Positions 15,827 to 24,556 of a stretch of 64,000 bases of DNA are shown piece by piece. Location of the stretch: the NCBI GenBank assembly GCA_937899725.1, contig CALCCA010000122.1, positions 1 through 64,000 of the forward strand, written 5' to 3'. The stretch comes from an uncultured Halomicronema sp. (lineage in GTDB: Bacteria; Cyanobacteriota; Cyanobacteriia; Phormidesmidales; Phormidesmidaceae). Below the pieces are notes generated by a model that was not told where the DNA came from, made no database searches, and was given only the letters and a program-made list of their open reading frames with translations. Within the stretch, counting starts at the first letter, position 1. Every line of letters starts with the position of its first letter. A program made the translations under genes and the position numbers.

Positions 15827-16888
15827 ATGACGCCGTCTCAACCTTCTCGCCCGCAGCGATCGCCCGTCGAAGTCTGGTACCTCGCGCAAAACTTTTTGCT
15901 GAGTGAAACTAGTCTTTATGTCTTTAAGCGAGTCTTGCAGGCGATTTTGACGTTGTTTTTGGCGTCGATTTTTAGCTTTTTTGTCATTCAGCTGTCACCC
16001 GGCGATTTTTTAGATCTTTACCGCCAAAATCCGCAGGTGTCCCCCGAAACAATTCAACAGCTCGAAGAACAGTTTGGCCTCAATCGTCCCGTTTGGGAGC
16101 AATACTTTCGCTGGCTGTGGCAGGTGGTGAGCCGCTTTAATTTTGGCACCAGCTTTGCCTATCAGCGCCCTGTAGCCGCAGTGCTGTGGGAGCGGATTCC
16201 TAACACGCTGCTGCTGTCGGTGTCGTCCATTATCGTGACCTGGGCGATCGCTATTCCCCTCGGTATCGTTGGGGCGGTTAAGCAAAATCGCTTTATTGAT
16301 CAGTTCTTGCGGGTAGTGAGCTACTTGGGGCAGGGCGTGCCTACACTCATCACCGGTTTGCTGCTGCTGTTTTTCGCTCAAATTACGGCCCCGCTGTTTC
16401 CCATCGGCGGCATCACCAGCATCAACCACGAAGACCTCAACTGGTTTGGCAAAATGCTTGATGTGGCCTGGCACTTGGTGTTGCCAACGCTGGCTCTGAG
16501 CGTGACCAGCTATGCCGGCCTGCAGCGCATTATGCGCGGCCAGCTATTGGACGTGCTGCGGCAAGACTACATTCGTACGGCCCGCGCCAAGGGCCTGCCC
16601 GAAAACCGCGTAATTTACGTGCATGCGGTGCGCAACGCGATGAATCCGATGATTACCCTGCTGGGATTTGAGTTTGCCAACATCTTGGCGGGAGCCTTCA
16701 TTACCGAGAACTATTTCAACTGGCCGGGACTGGGACGGCTGATTTTGCAAGCGGTGCAGGCACAAGATCTGTATTTGGTGATGGCTAGTTTGATGATGGG
16801 GGCGGTGATTCTCATTGTGGGCAACCTGCTGGCCGATATTGCCCTGACATTTGTCGATCCGCGTATCCGGCTCTCAGAGATGAATTGA
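15827..16888 (+). CDS. ABC transporter permease, DppB/OppB type
   Basis: A 353-residue inner-membrane permease of the oligopeptide/dipeptide/nickel ABC importer class. It has six or so membrane segments, the family N-terminal segment SFFVIQLSPGD, and the ATPase-contacting EAA loop DYIRTARAKGLPENRVIYVHA (about 245-265), then NAMNPMITLLG. No ATP-binding, second-permease (DppC) or substrate-binding gene adjoins it, so it is an orphan; cyanobacteria often scatter these subunits. The only candidate start is the ATG at 15827, which lies just after a terminator-like hairpin. A decayed transposase follows directly. Confidence 0.92.
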   Translation: MTPSQPSRPQRSPVEVWYLAQNFLLSETSLYVFKRVLQAILTLFLASIFSFFVIQLSPGDFLDLYRQNPQVSPETIQQLEEQFGLNRPVWEQYFRWLWQVVSRFNFGTSFAYQRPVAAVLWERIPNTLLLSVSSIIVTWAIAIPLGIVGAVKQNRFIDQFLRVVSYLGQGVPTLITGLLLLFFAQITAPLFPIGGITSINHEDLNWFGKMLDVAWHLVLPTLALSVTSYAGLQRIMRGQLLDVLRQDYIRTARAKGLPENRVIYVHAVRNAMNPMITLLGFEFANILAGAFITENYFNWPGLGRLILQAVQAQDLYLVMASLMMGAVILIVGNLLADIALTFVDPRIRLSEMN

Positions 16889-16929
16889 TCGGCTAATATC
16901 TTGATGATGACGAGTCATCCTTTGTTTCC

Positions 16930-17330
16930 ATGACCATCCTTGATCAGCTGACGCCTGAGTGTGATGAGGCTTGGTCGTCTGTCAACCACAAAGGCCATCA
17001 ACAGCAGATTTGGTTGGTGCTCAATAATTGGAGCGTGTACTTGGAGGCGTGCGTTCAATACAAGCCCTGTAGAAGTCTTGCCGCCCGTCTATCGTTATGC
17101 GCAGGCTCTTATGTCTATTGCTGAGATGCCGATGCGCTCGTGATTCCGAGCAAATGGCATCATGTGGTGAGCAAAGAGACAGGAAAACCTAATCACATTG
17201 AACGTTTTAGTTTTACGATGTGTCAGCACGTTTTTTGGCTAATGCGCAGAATTCTATGGCCCTCAAAAAAGCTAGAGAATCACATCAGTGCATCTGAATC
17301 TTTGTTTATTACTAAAATCCATCTCTACCT
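16930..17330 (+). pseudogene. Decayed IS1-family transposase (InsB/DDE part)
   Basis: The sequence reads as an IS1-type transposase only if three reading-frame shifts are allowed. About 16951-17035 gives the ECDEAW-SSV-HKGHQQQIWLVLN segment (the first catalytic Asp region). About 17055-17130 in the next frame gives LPPVYRYAQALM. From 17140 comes VIPSKWHHVVSKETGKPNHI followed by ERF and, after some decay, SKKLENHI. These are the canonical blocks of IS1 ORF B in order. The N-terminal zinc-ribbon part is missing, and no intact terminal repeats were found. It abuts the permease stop and marks the left edge of an A+T-richer block. Confidence 0.85.
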
Positions 17331-17386
17331 CTCTGGGAGTACCCTTATCCGCAAATACACTCAATGAAGGAGTTCTGGGGCCGCTT

Positions 17387-18052
17387 TCATCTGCCTTTGA
17401 AGCGACTTGACCTAGAACGGTTGTGACGATACCAAGTTGAACTGCCCAATAAAAGACCAATTAGACAAAGTGGAATGAGCACAGGTAAAACATCTCCCGT
17501 TCGTAAGGCTGTTGAGCCTGTGCTGCCTAGTAATACAAAAGGGAGTACGCCTGGAAGCGTACCGATTAAAGTCCCTAGAAAATAGTCTCGAAATTTAATG
17601 GAAGTAAGACCCGCCGCATAATTTACTAATCCGTAAGGAAGAATCGGTAAAAGACGGATTGCTGCGATATAAAAAAGCCCTCCTTGCTGAAGCTCTTTAT
17701 CTAACGAGGAAAGATGATTGTTAAGACGATGAATAATCCTCGTCTGGTTGAAATTTCGGGTGAACAAAAATGCTACAACCGCAGCCAAAATTGCCGCTAT
17801 AGTTGTCCAAAACGTGCCCAACCAAGCCCCAAATAAGGCTCCTCCCATGAGATTTAAAGCAGTAGATGGAAGTATCAGTAAGGTGAAGGCAGTATAAATC
17901 AGAATGTAAATAACTGGCCCCCAAATTCCTAGAGTTGACAACCAATTTTGAATAGTTTCTGCCTCTATTTTGAGCGCTAGATAAGCTGCGAAAATAGTTG
18001 CCAAGGTGCATATGATAACCAAAAAAATAAATTTTCTCTGAGCCCTTTTCAT
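17387..18052 (-). CDS. TVP38/TMEM64 (DedA-related) membrane protein
   Basis: A 221-residue membrane protein with about six hydrophobic segments. The central STALNLMGGALFGAWLGTFW then IGTLPGVLPFVLLGS match the VTT/TVP38/DedA core, including the re-entrant gated Gly-rich segments. Proteins of this broad family move lipids or polyprenyl phosphates across membranes. Its start codon overlaps the stop of the upstream GT2 gene by one base (TAATG), so translation is coupled. The gene lacks GCGATCGC sites and is A+T-richer than the rest of the window. Confidence 0.87.
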   Translation of the reverse strand: MKRAQRKFIFLVIICTLATIFAAYLALKIEAETIQNWLSTLGIWGPVIYILIYTAFTLLILPSTALNLMGGALFGAWLGTFWTTIAAILAAVVAFLFTRNFNQTRIIHRLNNHLSSLDKELQQGGLFYIAAIRLLPILPYGLVNYAAGLTSIKFRDYFLGTLIGTLPGVLPFVLLGSTGSTALRTGDVLPVLIPLCLIGLLLGSSTWYRHNRSRSSRFKGR

Positions 18053-19149
18053 TAAACCTCCAAATCTTGGCTTTGCATCAAGTGATGGTGGTTCGTGCTT
18101 GACAACGGCCGTCCAGCTAGCGTTTGCTGATGAGTGGAGGTGGCAATTCCATAACTGTCTCTCACAAAATAGAGTGGTCGCCCTTTCACTTCCTCAAAAA
18201 TTCGACCCAAATATTCACCGAGTATTCCTAAGCCTACTAACTGAACTCCTCCTAGAAAGAGAACGATAACCATAAGTGATGCATAGCCTGGAACATCGAC
18301 CCCTAGGACCAGGGTTTTGATGAGTAGAAAGCTGCCATAGGTAAAGGCCAAACTAGAAAGCAGCAAACCAATATAGCTCCAGACTTTTAGTGGAGCGGCG
18401 GTGAAGGATGTCAAACCATCAACGGCAAAGTTCCAAAGTTTCCAGTAATTCCAAGTTGTATTTCCCCTATGACGTTTCTCACGACTGTAGGTGATAGATG
18501 TCTGCTTGAAACCGACCCAACTAAATAATCCCTTCATAAATCGATTTCGCTCAGGAAGTTGTTTTATTGCCTCTACAACACGGCGATCCATAAGACGAAA
18601 GTCGCCAGTATTTCTTGGGATCGGCACCTTGCTAACCTTGGCGATTATCCGATAAAAAGCATCAGCAGTTACCTTCTTTAAGAATGTTTCTCCTGCTCTA
18701 GAGATACGAGTTGCGTAAACCACATCATAGCCCTGCTTCCATTTTTCTATCAGATCTTCAATCAGTTCTGGTGGGTCTTGAAGATCTGCATCAATTGGGA
18801 TGACTGCTAAACCAGAAGAATAATCAATGCCTGCTGTCATGGCGATTTCTTTCCCAAAGTTTCGGGAGAGATTGACGACTTTGACAGCAGAATTTCTTTC
18901 GTTATGTTGAATAAGCCCTGCCAAGGTGCTGTCGCGGCTACCGTCATTGACGCAAACAATTTCATAGGTAATAGAAAGTTCGCTCAAAACCGATTCTAAG
19001 CGCCGGAAGAAGTCATCAAGATTGGCTTCTTCGTTGTAAAAGGGAGCCACAATTGATAATTCTGGAATTTCCAACCTTTTTTTCAAGATGGATGCATGGT
19101 CTATTCTTTTCACTTTATTTTCACTTTTAGAGTTTGACAGTGGATTCAA
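18052..19149 (-). CDS. GT2 glycosyltransferase, GtrB/DPM1-like, with two C-terminal membrane helices
   Basis: A 365-residue polyprenyl-phosphate glycosyltransferase. The catalytic domain (about 30-260) has SIVAPFYNEEANLDDFF, the CVNDGSRDSTL nucleotide site, the DADLQDPPELI metal motif, and NTGDFRLMDRRVV with SYSREKRHRG-like ends. Two membrane helices follow, and a SFVRDSYG-type C-terminal tail. These features fit enzymes that load a sugar from a nucleotide donor onto undecaprenyl phosphate. The only in-frame start in a suitable place is TTG at 19149, with a GTG at 19113 as alternative; neither has a good Shine-Dalgarno. The GT39 gene lies upstream and TVP38 downstream. Confidence 0.9.
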   Translation of the reverse strand: MNPLSNSKSENKVKRIDHASILKKRLEIPELSIVAPFYNEEANLDDFFRRLESVLSELSITYEIVCVNDGSRDSTLAGLIQHNERNSAVKVVNLSRNFGKEIAMTAGIDYSSGLAVIPIDADLQDPPELIEDLIEKWKQGYDVVYATRISRAGETFLKKVTADAFYRIIAKVSKVPIPRNTGDFRLMDRRVVEAIKQLPERNRFMKGLFSWVGFKQTSITYSREKRHRGNTTWNYWKLWNFAVDGLTSFTAAPLKVWSYIGLLLSSLAFTYGSFLLIKTLVLGVDVPGYASLMVIVLFLGGVQLVGLGILGEYLGRIFEEVKGRPLYFVRDSYGIATSTHQQTLAGRPLSSTNHHHLMQSQDLEV

Positions 19150-19353
19150 ATATAAAACTTCGATTTTCTGTCGCTGTTATTGATGATGCTCTTCTTAGAA
19201 ATCAGAAGAAAATTTACTCAGAAAACCTGACATCTTCGAATTTGAATATTAATTGATAGGCGATAGATTTTTATGGATAGACAGATGCAAAGATTCATCT
19301 AAGTTTGTGTGAGATTTTTGCATGAACTATCCGATCTAAATGTTTTCTACACT

Positions 19354-20985
19354 TCATTTTATTGATGGACTATTGATGCCATAAACAAGCTTTCCAGATT
19401 CCTCTAGGATTGTGACATCGTAGTGCTCTGACAGTTTATTGATATCTTCCTGAGCGGAGATGAAATCTTGTTCATCTTTGAGTTGAAGCTTTGTCAAACC
19501 TTCAGGTTGAGTAACCCATCGAACGGGACGATTGCTGTAGAAAAGTATTGTGGGTACGTAGATAGATTCAGCAAGTTTGAGAACTAAAATGGGTGCATTA
19601 TTGGAGTCGTATGATTGACTTGCAATGGCAGCAAGCTGGGCTTCTGCGCGGAAGTTGCCCCGATAGAGGCCGCGGATCTCTCGTAAACCAGCAGTAGCGA
19701 GCAAAAGACACAGCGCGATCGCGATCATGCGATTAAAAGAACGCTGCCAGATATGCCCAACTACCAATAAGATCGTGCCGATACTGAGACCTATCGACAG
19801 ATAAGACTTCATACTTGGCGTTAGAAAAACGATCTTTGTCGGGAAAATGGCTGCCGTTGCGATCGCGGCTACCGCTAACCCCCAGAAAGCAATAGAACGA
19901 GGGCGCTGAAACACCTGGCTACCTAATCCACCGACCCAAATTGCTAGTGCTGGGTAAACTGGAATGATATACCAGGGAAGTTTGGTGCTGGCGAACGTGT
20001 ATCCGCCCAGGACAACCGCCACCAGAATGAGAAGCGGCCATGCGATCGCTGTGGTGTCTTTTGTGAGCTTTTGGGCTTGCATCCAGAATGCGACAGGTAG
20101 CAGCAAAAACCAGGGGAAGAACTGTGCCCTGATCTGCCAGAGATAGAAGAACACTCCACCTTGGTTGCCTTCCAAGCTATTAGTAGCCCGCTCTACTACA
20201 TGGTAGAGAAAGTATTCATTGATAAAAGCCGCTCCATGCAGTTGCAGCATGGCAATATGCCAGGGCAACACAATTAAGGCCGCGAGGGCAATACCGAGCC
20301 AAAATTCTGACTTTTTGAGAGTAGGCCCAAACTGCCGGTGAACCAACAGGGCAATTGCCAGAACTAGGGGCGTAACAGCAGCGGCAAATCCTTTGATCAA
20401 AAAGGAGACCCCAATTGCTCCCCAAACTCCATACCAGGCACTCGTTTTGCCTTTGATAGCTTGACTATATAAAAAGATAGAGACGTAGATCAAAAAAGTC
20501 AGAGCGATATCGGTTGTCCCAAAGCGGGAGAAGAATACAAATACATAGCTTAGGCTCAATATGACTACCGCCAAAATGCCTGCCGCTCGATCAAAGAGGG
20601 TCTTGCCTAATAAGTAGGTAAGGAGAGCCAGCCCCGTACCGGCGATCGCGGAGATTGCACGGGCTCCAACTTCTCCAACCCCAAAGATGTAGTATGCCAA
20701 CGTGGTCAACCACATAAAAAGTGGAGGCTTATGAAACCAAGGCTTGTAGCCCCAGTGAAGTGTTAGCCATTGGTTGCTATGAAAGATTTCTTTCGAGATT
20801 TGGGCGTAAATTGCTTCATCCCAATCTGCTAAGCTGCGAGCTCCTAAATTCCAAAATAGGGCTGTGCAAACTATAGATGTCAATATAATAGGAATCCAGA
20901 GATCTTGATTTGTTACCGAAAATTTCTTGGATTCGGTATTTTGAATAGTCTTTAATAAATCTGTCGAAGAGTGTTCTCTAAGCAT
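19354..20985 (-). CDS. ArnT-like GT39 glycosyltransferase
   Basis: A 543-residue membrane protein of the PMT/ArnT group, which transfers a sugar from polyprenyl phosphate to a lipid or protein on the outer face of the membrane. The first periplasmic loop carries LADWDEAIYAQISKEIF with the catalytic Asp-Glu, followed by WLTLHWGYKPWFHKPPLFMW. About 11-12 membrane helices follow, and then a soluble C-terminal domain. I chose the ATG at 20985 because TGGAGG lies 9 nt upstream; the ATG at 21033 has no such site. It is likely the donor-using partner of the GT2 protein. Confidence 0.9.
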   Translation of the reverse strand: MLREHSSTDLLKTIQNTESKKFSVTNQDLWIPIILTSIVCTALFWNLGARSLADWDEAIYAQISKEIFHSNQWLTLHWGYKPWFHKPPLFMWLTTLAYYIFGVGEVGARAISAIAGTGLALLTYLLGKTLFDRAAGILAVVILSLSYVFVFFSRFGTTDIALTFLIYVSIFLYSQAIKGKTSAWYGVWGAIGVSFLIKGFAAAVTPLVLAIALLVHRQFGPTLKKSEFWLGIALAALIVLPWHIAMLQLHGAAFINEYFLYHVVERATNSLEGNQGGVFFYLWQIRAQFFPWFLLLPVAFWMQAQKLTKDTTAIAWPLLILVAVVLGGYTFASTKLPWYIIPVYPALAIWVGGLGSQVFQRPRSIAFWGLAVAAIATAAIFPTKIVFLTPSMKSYLSIGLSIGTILLVVGHIWQRSFNRMIAIALCLLLATAGLREIRGLYRGNFRAEAQLAAIASQSYDSNNAPILVLKLAESIYVPTILFYSNRPVRWVTQPEGLTKLQLKDEQDFISAQEDINKLSEHYDVTILEESGKLVYGINSPSIK

Positions 20986-21103
20986 GAAAACTGCCCTCCA
21001 TTTGGCGATAAAGAAGAATGACAACCTTCCCATAAAAGGGATAGATCATTGCTGTCGTTAGCGATAATCTATCCTTTTATTCCCGCTGTCGATAGACGAT
21101 ATC

Positions 21104-21164
21104 GAAAATATACCTAGAACTTTATCTACACTATTGAAAATGTACCTAGAACTTTATCTACACT
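21104..21164. repeat. 32-bp direct tandem repeat upstream of the GT39 gene
   Basis: A 29-base unit beginning GAAAATATACCTAGAAC occurs at 21104-21132 and again with one mismatch at 21136-21164 (28/29 identical, 32-bp period, three helical turns). It lies 120-180 bp upstream of the GT39 start, in A+T-rich non-coding DNA. Confidence 0.88.
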
Positions 21165-21266
21165 TTGTATTAGAGGGGCTTTTTGGCGAAAGCATTCTAC
21201 TGTCGCTAAAACCCTAAAGTTGAGGGTTCATCGCCGAGTGCACCCTTGAGAAATTAATCGTTGCTG

Positions 21267-21494
21267 TCAGCACATTGTGCTGACAAGGAGCGAGGCGAAT
21301 GCCGCAGAGGCGATGAGACGGTGGTACAGTTCATCGGCATCCTGTTGGGCCAGCTGTTTGAAGTTCTCGATGCCTAGGATGCGAAGGTTGTTTCGGTTTA
21401 TTGGCCCAGCGTTCATCAACATGGACAACTCGTCTTCAATTTTGTCGAGACGACGAACCGCGTGTGGATGTTCATGGTTTTGCGGTTCAGCCAT
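21267..21494 (-). CDS. Small protein of unknown function, coupled to a VOC gene
   Basis: I do not recognise this 75-residue protein. It is polar and largely helical (VRRLDKIEDELSMLMNAG, then NLRILGIENFKQLAQQDADE) with a hydrophobic C terminus. I chose the ATG at 21494 over an upstream codon at 21524, because it gives an 8-nt overlap with the stop of the preceding VOC gene (ATGGCTGA), typical of translational coupling. Confidence 0.5.
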   Translation of the reverse strand: MAEPQNHEHPHAVRRLDKIEDELSMLMNAGPINRNNLRILGIENFKQLAQQDADELYHRLIASAAFASLLVSTMC

Positions 21495-21891
21495 CGGTCG
21501 GTTTAGGGGCAACGGGCGAGGCAATTTCGATCAAACAGCCGTTCAGGTCACGCACATAGCCAACGACTTGGCCCCAGGGTTGGGCTGTCGGCACTTTGAC
21601 TGCCACTGCGCCTGCCGCCACCGCAACTTTAAATTTCGCTTCTGGCTGATCGGTCACAAAGGCGATTTCAAAGCCGGCGGGGAGTTCACCCAGAGTATTC
21701 GGGCGGATGGCGATGTCATTAAACTCAGCCATGGGGTTACCGGCAAATGCCAAGACGGTCGTGCCCGTTTCCATTTCGGCATAGAGTTGGCTTTCGTGGA
21801 TGAACTTACGGTTGAGGCCAAAGGCGGCTTCGTAGAACTCTACCGTGGCGATGACATCTTCAACGTAGAGAATGGTGTAGCCGAGCTGCAT
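21487..21891 (-). CDS. VOC superfamily (glyoxalase/bleomycin-resistance-like) protein
   Basis: A 134-residue protein of two beta-alpha-beta-beta-beta modules. LGYTILYVEDVIATVEFYEAAF starts the first and GQVVGYVRDLNGCLIEIAS is the second metal-site strand, with a Glu in the usual ligand position. It is probably a metal-dependent glyoxalase, dioxygenase or resistance protein; the substrate is not assignable. ATG at 21891. It shares an 8-nt overlap with the small downstream gene. Confidence 0.85.
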   Translation of the reverse strand: MQLGYTILYVEDVIATVEFYEAAFGLNRKFIHESQLYAEMETGTTVLAFAGNPMAEFNDIAIRPNTLGELPAGFEIAFVTDQPEAKFKVAVAAGAVAVKVPTAQPWGQVVGYVRDLNGCLIEIASPVAPKPTDG

Positions 21892-22050
21892 GGGTGATTG
21901 CCTCTGTGGATTGGAGAGAGTGGGTGGTGATGCAGCCGATCGCTTGAGATCTCATCGCTCAAAGAATATTTTTAGACCAGAACGGTTTGCTGTCAGAGGT
22001 TGGTCGTGTCCAATTCTGACGAGCAGAAACGCGATTTCTGAGTTCGGTGC

Positions 22051-22653
22051 TTAAGCCGATCGCCGCTGCCAATTGACGTAGGGTAAATTTGCAGCCGTCG
22101 CTTGAATGGCCGTCGCTTGGGAGACAAGCTGACCGCAAGCATCCCACGTGCCACCGACAAACATTTGTCGAGGCCCATTGTCGATCGCCACCGGGGCACT
22201 CAACTCACCCATCGTGACGGTCAGATTGTTCAGATCCAGAGTGAGCGGTTGCTGGGGCTGGGCGGCAATCTGTGCCTGCAGGGTGGCCGCAACGTCAGCA
22301 CTCACGGTGACGCAAGGCACGCCCATGGCCACGCAGTTGCCAAAAAAGATTTCGGCAAAGCTTTCGCCAATTAGCGCTTTGATGCCCCAACGGGTGATCG
22401 CCTGCGGGGCGTGCTCGCGCGATGAGCCGCAGCCAAAGTTGCGGTTGACGACCAAAAGCTCGGCGTCTTGGTATGGCGGTTGGTCAAAGGCATGTTCGCC
22501 CTTGAGCTGGGTGCGATCGTCGGCAAACACCTGTTCGCCCAAGCCGTCAAAGGTGACACAGCGCAAAAACCGAGCGGGAATGATGCGATCGGTATCAATA
22601 TCGTTGCCCGGCAGCGGCAACCCGCGACCGCTAACCGTGGTGACTGAAGTCAT
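22051..22653 (-). CDS. leuD: 3-isopropylmalate dehydratase small subunit
   Basis: With LeuC it isomerises 2-isopropylmalate to 3-isopropylmalate in leucine synthesis. The 200 residues have the swivel-domain signatures: NDIDTDRIIPARFL near the N terminus, NFGCGSSREHAPQA, and GESFAEIFFGN. ATG at 22653; a TTG at 22659 is less likely. The large-subunit gene, leuC, is not adjacent: it lies 4 kb away on the same strand, beyond a sugar phosphorylase and a regulator gene. Confidence 0.95.
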   Translation of the reverse strand: MTSVTTVSGRGLPLPGNDIDTDRIIPARFLRCVTFDGLGEQVFADDRTQLKGEHAFDQPPYQDAELLVVNRNFGCGSSREHAPQAITRWGIKALIGESFAEIFFGNCVAMGVPCVTVSADVAATLQAQIAAQPQQPLTLDLNNLTVTMGELSAPVAIDNGPRQMFVGGTWDACGQLVSQATAIQATAANLPYVNWQRRSA

Positions 22654-22714
22654 GACCAATCCTGATGAAGCTTAGCAATCTCTGGGCTTTCATCATATCG
22701 TTCTGTGGCGGTGA

Positions 22715-24556
22715 TCACTCACTCAAGAATGGGTCAGGGGTCGAGACATCTGCCGCCGAATCGACCTTATTGGTAATCCACAGCGACTGGTAGGGTTGGA
22801 TCAGGTAGTCAGCCCCGAGAGACATGAGGCGATCGCCGCTAATCAGATCAATCCACTCATCCGTATCTAGCAGGTTGAGGTCGCTCAGCTGCAGCTCCTG
22901 CGGCGCATTGCTCAAATTGTGAATCGAAAAAATGCTTTGATCGCGGGCCATACTCTGTCGCCAAAAGGCGAAGATCGCTGGGTTGAGGGGATGCAGCGTG
23001 TACTGGGTCGCATTGGGGTGAAAGGCTCGCTGCCGGCGGCGAATGCCGATCAGCCGCGACAGCTCTTGGAACACTTGGGCATGGGGCGTGTCTGGGTCGG
23101 CGAGGGCAGTTTCCAGCGCGGCAATATTCCACTTGTAGCGATTGATGGTGCGGTTGTGCCCGGTGGCGGCTACGCCCTCGTGATAATTACGCGTGCCCAG
23201 CAAACTGTGAATATAGAAGGCCGGGATACCCTCCAACGACATCATGATGGTCTGAGAGCACAAAAACCGTTCGATTTGCCACTCATCTTCGCCCGCTACC
23301 GTGCCCTTCATGGCATCGAACAGCGAAATGTTGATTTCATAGGGCGATTCAGTGCCATCGGGGCGGCGGCGCATGCTGATTTTGCCGCCAAACTGCTTCA
23401 TCGTGTCTAACAGCGAGTTGTATTCGTCGGCAGTCAGCAGGCCCTCAGTAGGCCGCAACCCAATGCCATCATGAGACGCCGTAAAGTTGAAGTAAGCGCA
23501 GCCAATCGGCGCTGGGGGCATGCTCATCATCCACTGTTTGAGATAGTCAGAGCGCCCCTGCATCAAGGCATTGAGCACCAGTGGCGGCAGACTAAAGTTG
23601 TAGATCATGTGAGCTTCGTTGCGATTGCCAAAGTAGCTCAGGTTTTCCCGATTGGGGACGTTGGTTTCCGTAATGATGGCAATTTGCGGATCGATCATTT
23701 GCAGCAGTTCCCGCAATAGCCGCACCATGGCGTGGGTTTCAGACAGGTGAATGCAGTTAGAGCCCAGCTTCTTCCACAAATAGCCGACGGCATCAAGGCG
23801 AATGTAGCGCGCCCCTGCTTCGATATACAGCAGAATGATTTTGACGTATTCCAGCAGCACGTCAGGGTTGCCAAAGTTGACGTCGATTTGGTCGGCGCTA
23901 AAGGTACTCCAAACGTGCTTTGATCCGTTCACGGTTTCCAGCTGGGTCAGCAGGGCTGAACTCCGTGGACGCACCACGGTTGACAGGCTCTCGTCGGCTG
24001 GGTCGGCTTCAATTAAATAGTCGCATCCCGGTTTTTTACCGGCTTGAAATTGCTTCACCCAAGGATGCTCACTGGAGATGTGGTTGATGACTAAATCGAC
24101 CATTAGGTTCTGGGTGGCGCTAATGCGTTTGACATCGTCCCAGTCGCCCAGCTCGGGGCTGACGCTGTTGTAGTCTTTGATCGCAAAGCCATCGTCAGAG
24201 GTATAGGGGAAAAACGGCAGAATATGCACCCCGGTCACGACATCTTGGAGGTGTTGTTCTAAAAACGTTGCCAGCACTGCCAGTGGCGATCGCTCGTCCT
24301 CAGCCACTAAGCTGTCACCATAGGTGATCAGCAACACGTTGTCGTGGCTCCATTTGCGCCAGTCTTCGCGGCTACTTTGCTGGAGGTAGGGTTGCAGCAG
24401 CGTGTGCAAGCGCTCAGTCAAGGGCTCGGCGATATGGGCCGGATACACCCGCAATAGCAAAGGTTTAATCCGAGACGAGAACATATCAAGCTCAGGATTG
24501 CTGGAGTCAGCAGGTTGAGAGGGCTGGATTTGTGGAGACTGAGGGCCGATTGACAT
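22715..24556 (-). CDS. GH13_18 sugar phosphorylase (sucrose / glucosylglycerate phosphorylase-like)
   Basis: A 613-residue GH13-family enzyme that splits an alpha-glucoside with phosphate to give glucose-1-phosphate. The catalytic residues are the nucleophile Asp255 (RLDAVGYLWKK), the acid/base Glu297 (TETNVPN) and the stabilising Asp363 (SHDGIG). VVLITYGD-like and HILPFFPYTSDDGFAIKDY segments match subfamily 18. The detailed sequence is closest in my memory to E. coli YcjM, a glucosylglycerate phosphorylase, so glucosylglycerate or glucosylglycerol is as likely a substrate as sucrose. It has a ~30-residue disordered N-terminal extension. ATG at 24556. It stands alone but lies ~6 kb from the glucosylglycerol locus. 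Confidence 0.88.
   Translation of the reverse strand: MSIGPQSPQIQPSQPADSSNPELDMFSSRIKPLLLRVYPAHIAEPLTERLHTLLQPYLQQSSREDWRKWSHDNVLLITYGDSLVAEDERSPLAVLATFLEQHLQDVVTGVHILPFFPYTSDDGFAIKDYNSVSPELGDWDDVKRISATQNLMVDLVINHISSEHPWVKQFQAGKKPGCDYLIEADPADESLSTVVRPRSSALLTQLETVNGSKHVWSTFSADQIDVNFGNPDVLLEYVKIILLYIEAGARYIRLDAVGYLWKKLGSNCIHLSETHAMVRLLRELLQMIDPQIAIITETNVPNRENLSYFGNRNEAHMIYNFSLPPLVLNALMQGRSDYLKQWMMSMPPAPIGCAYFNFTASHDGIGLRPTEGLLTADEYNSLLDTMKQFGGKISMRRRPDGTESPYEINISLFDAMKGTVAGEDEWQIERFLCSQTIMMSLEGIPAFYIHSLLGTRNYHEGVAATGHNRTINRYKWNIAALETALADPDTPHAQVFQELSRLIGIRRRQRAFHPNATQYTLHPLNPAIFAFWRQSMARDQSIFSIHNLSNAPQELQLSDLNLLDTDEWIDLISGDRLMSLGADYLIQPYQSLWITNKVDSAADVSTPDPFLSE

Noticed and set aside
16906-16919. 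GATGAC-GA-GTCATC hairpin after the permease gene
   Set aside because: Too short and G+C-poor for a terminator, and it does not match IS1 terminal repeats.
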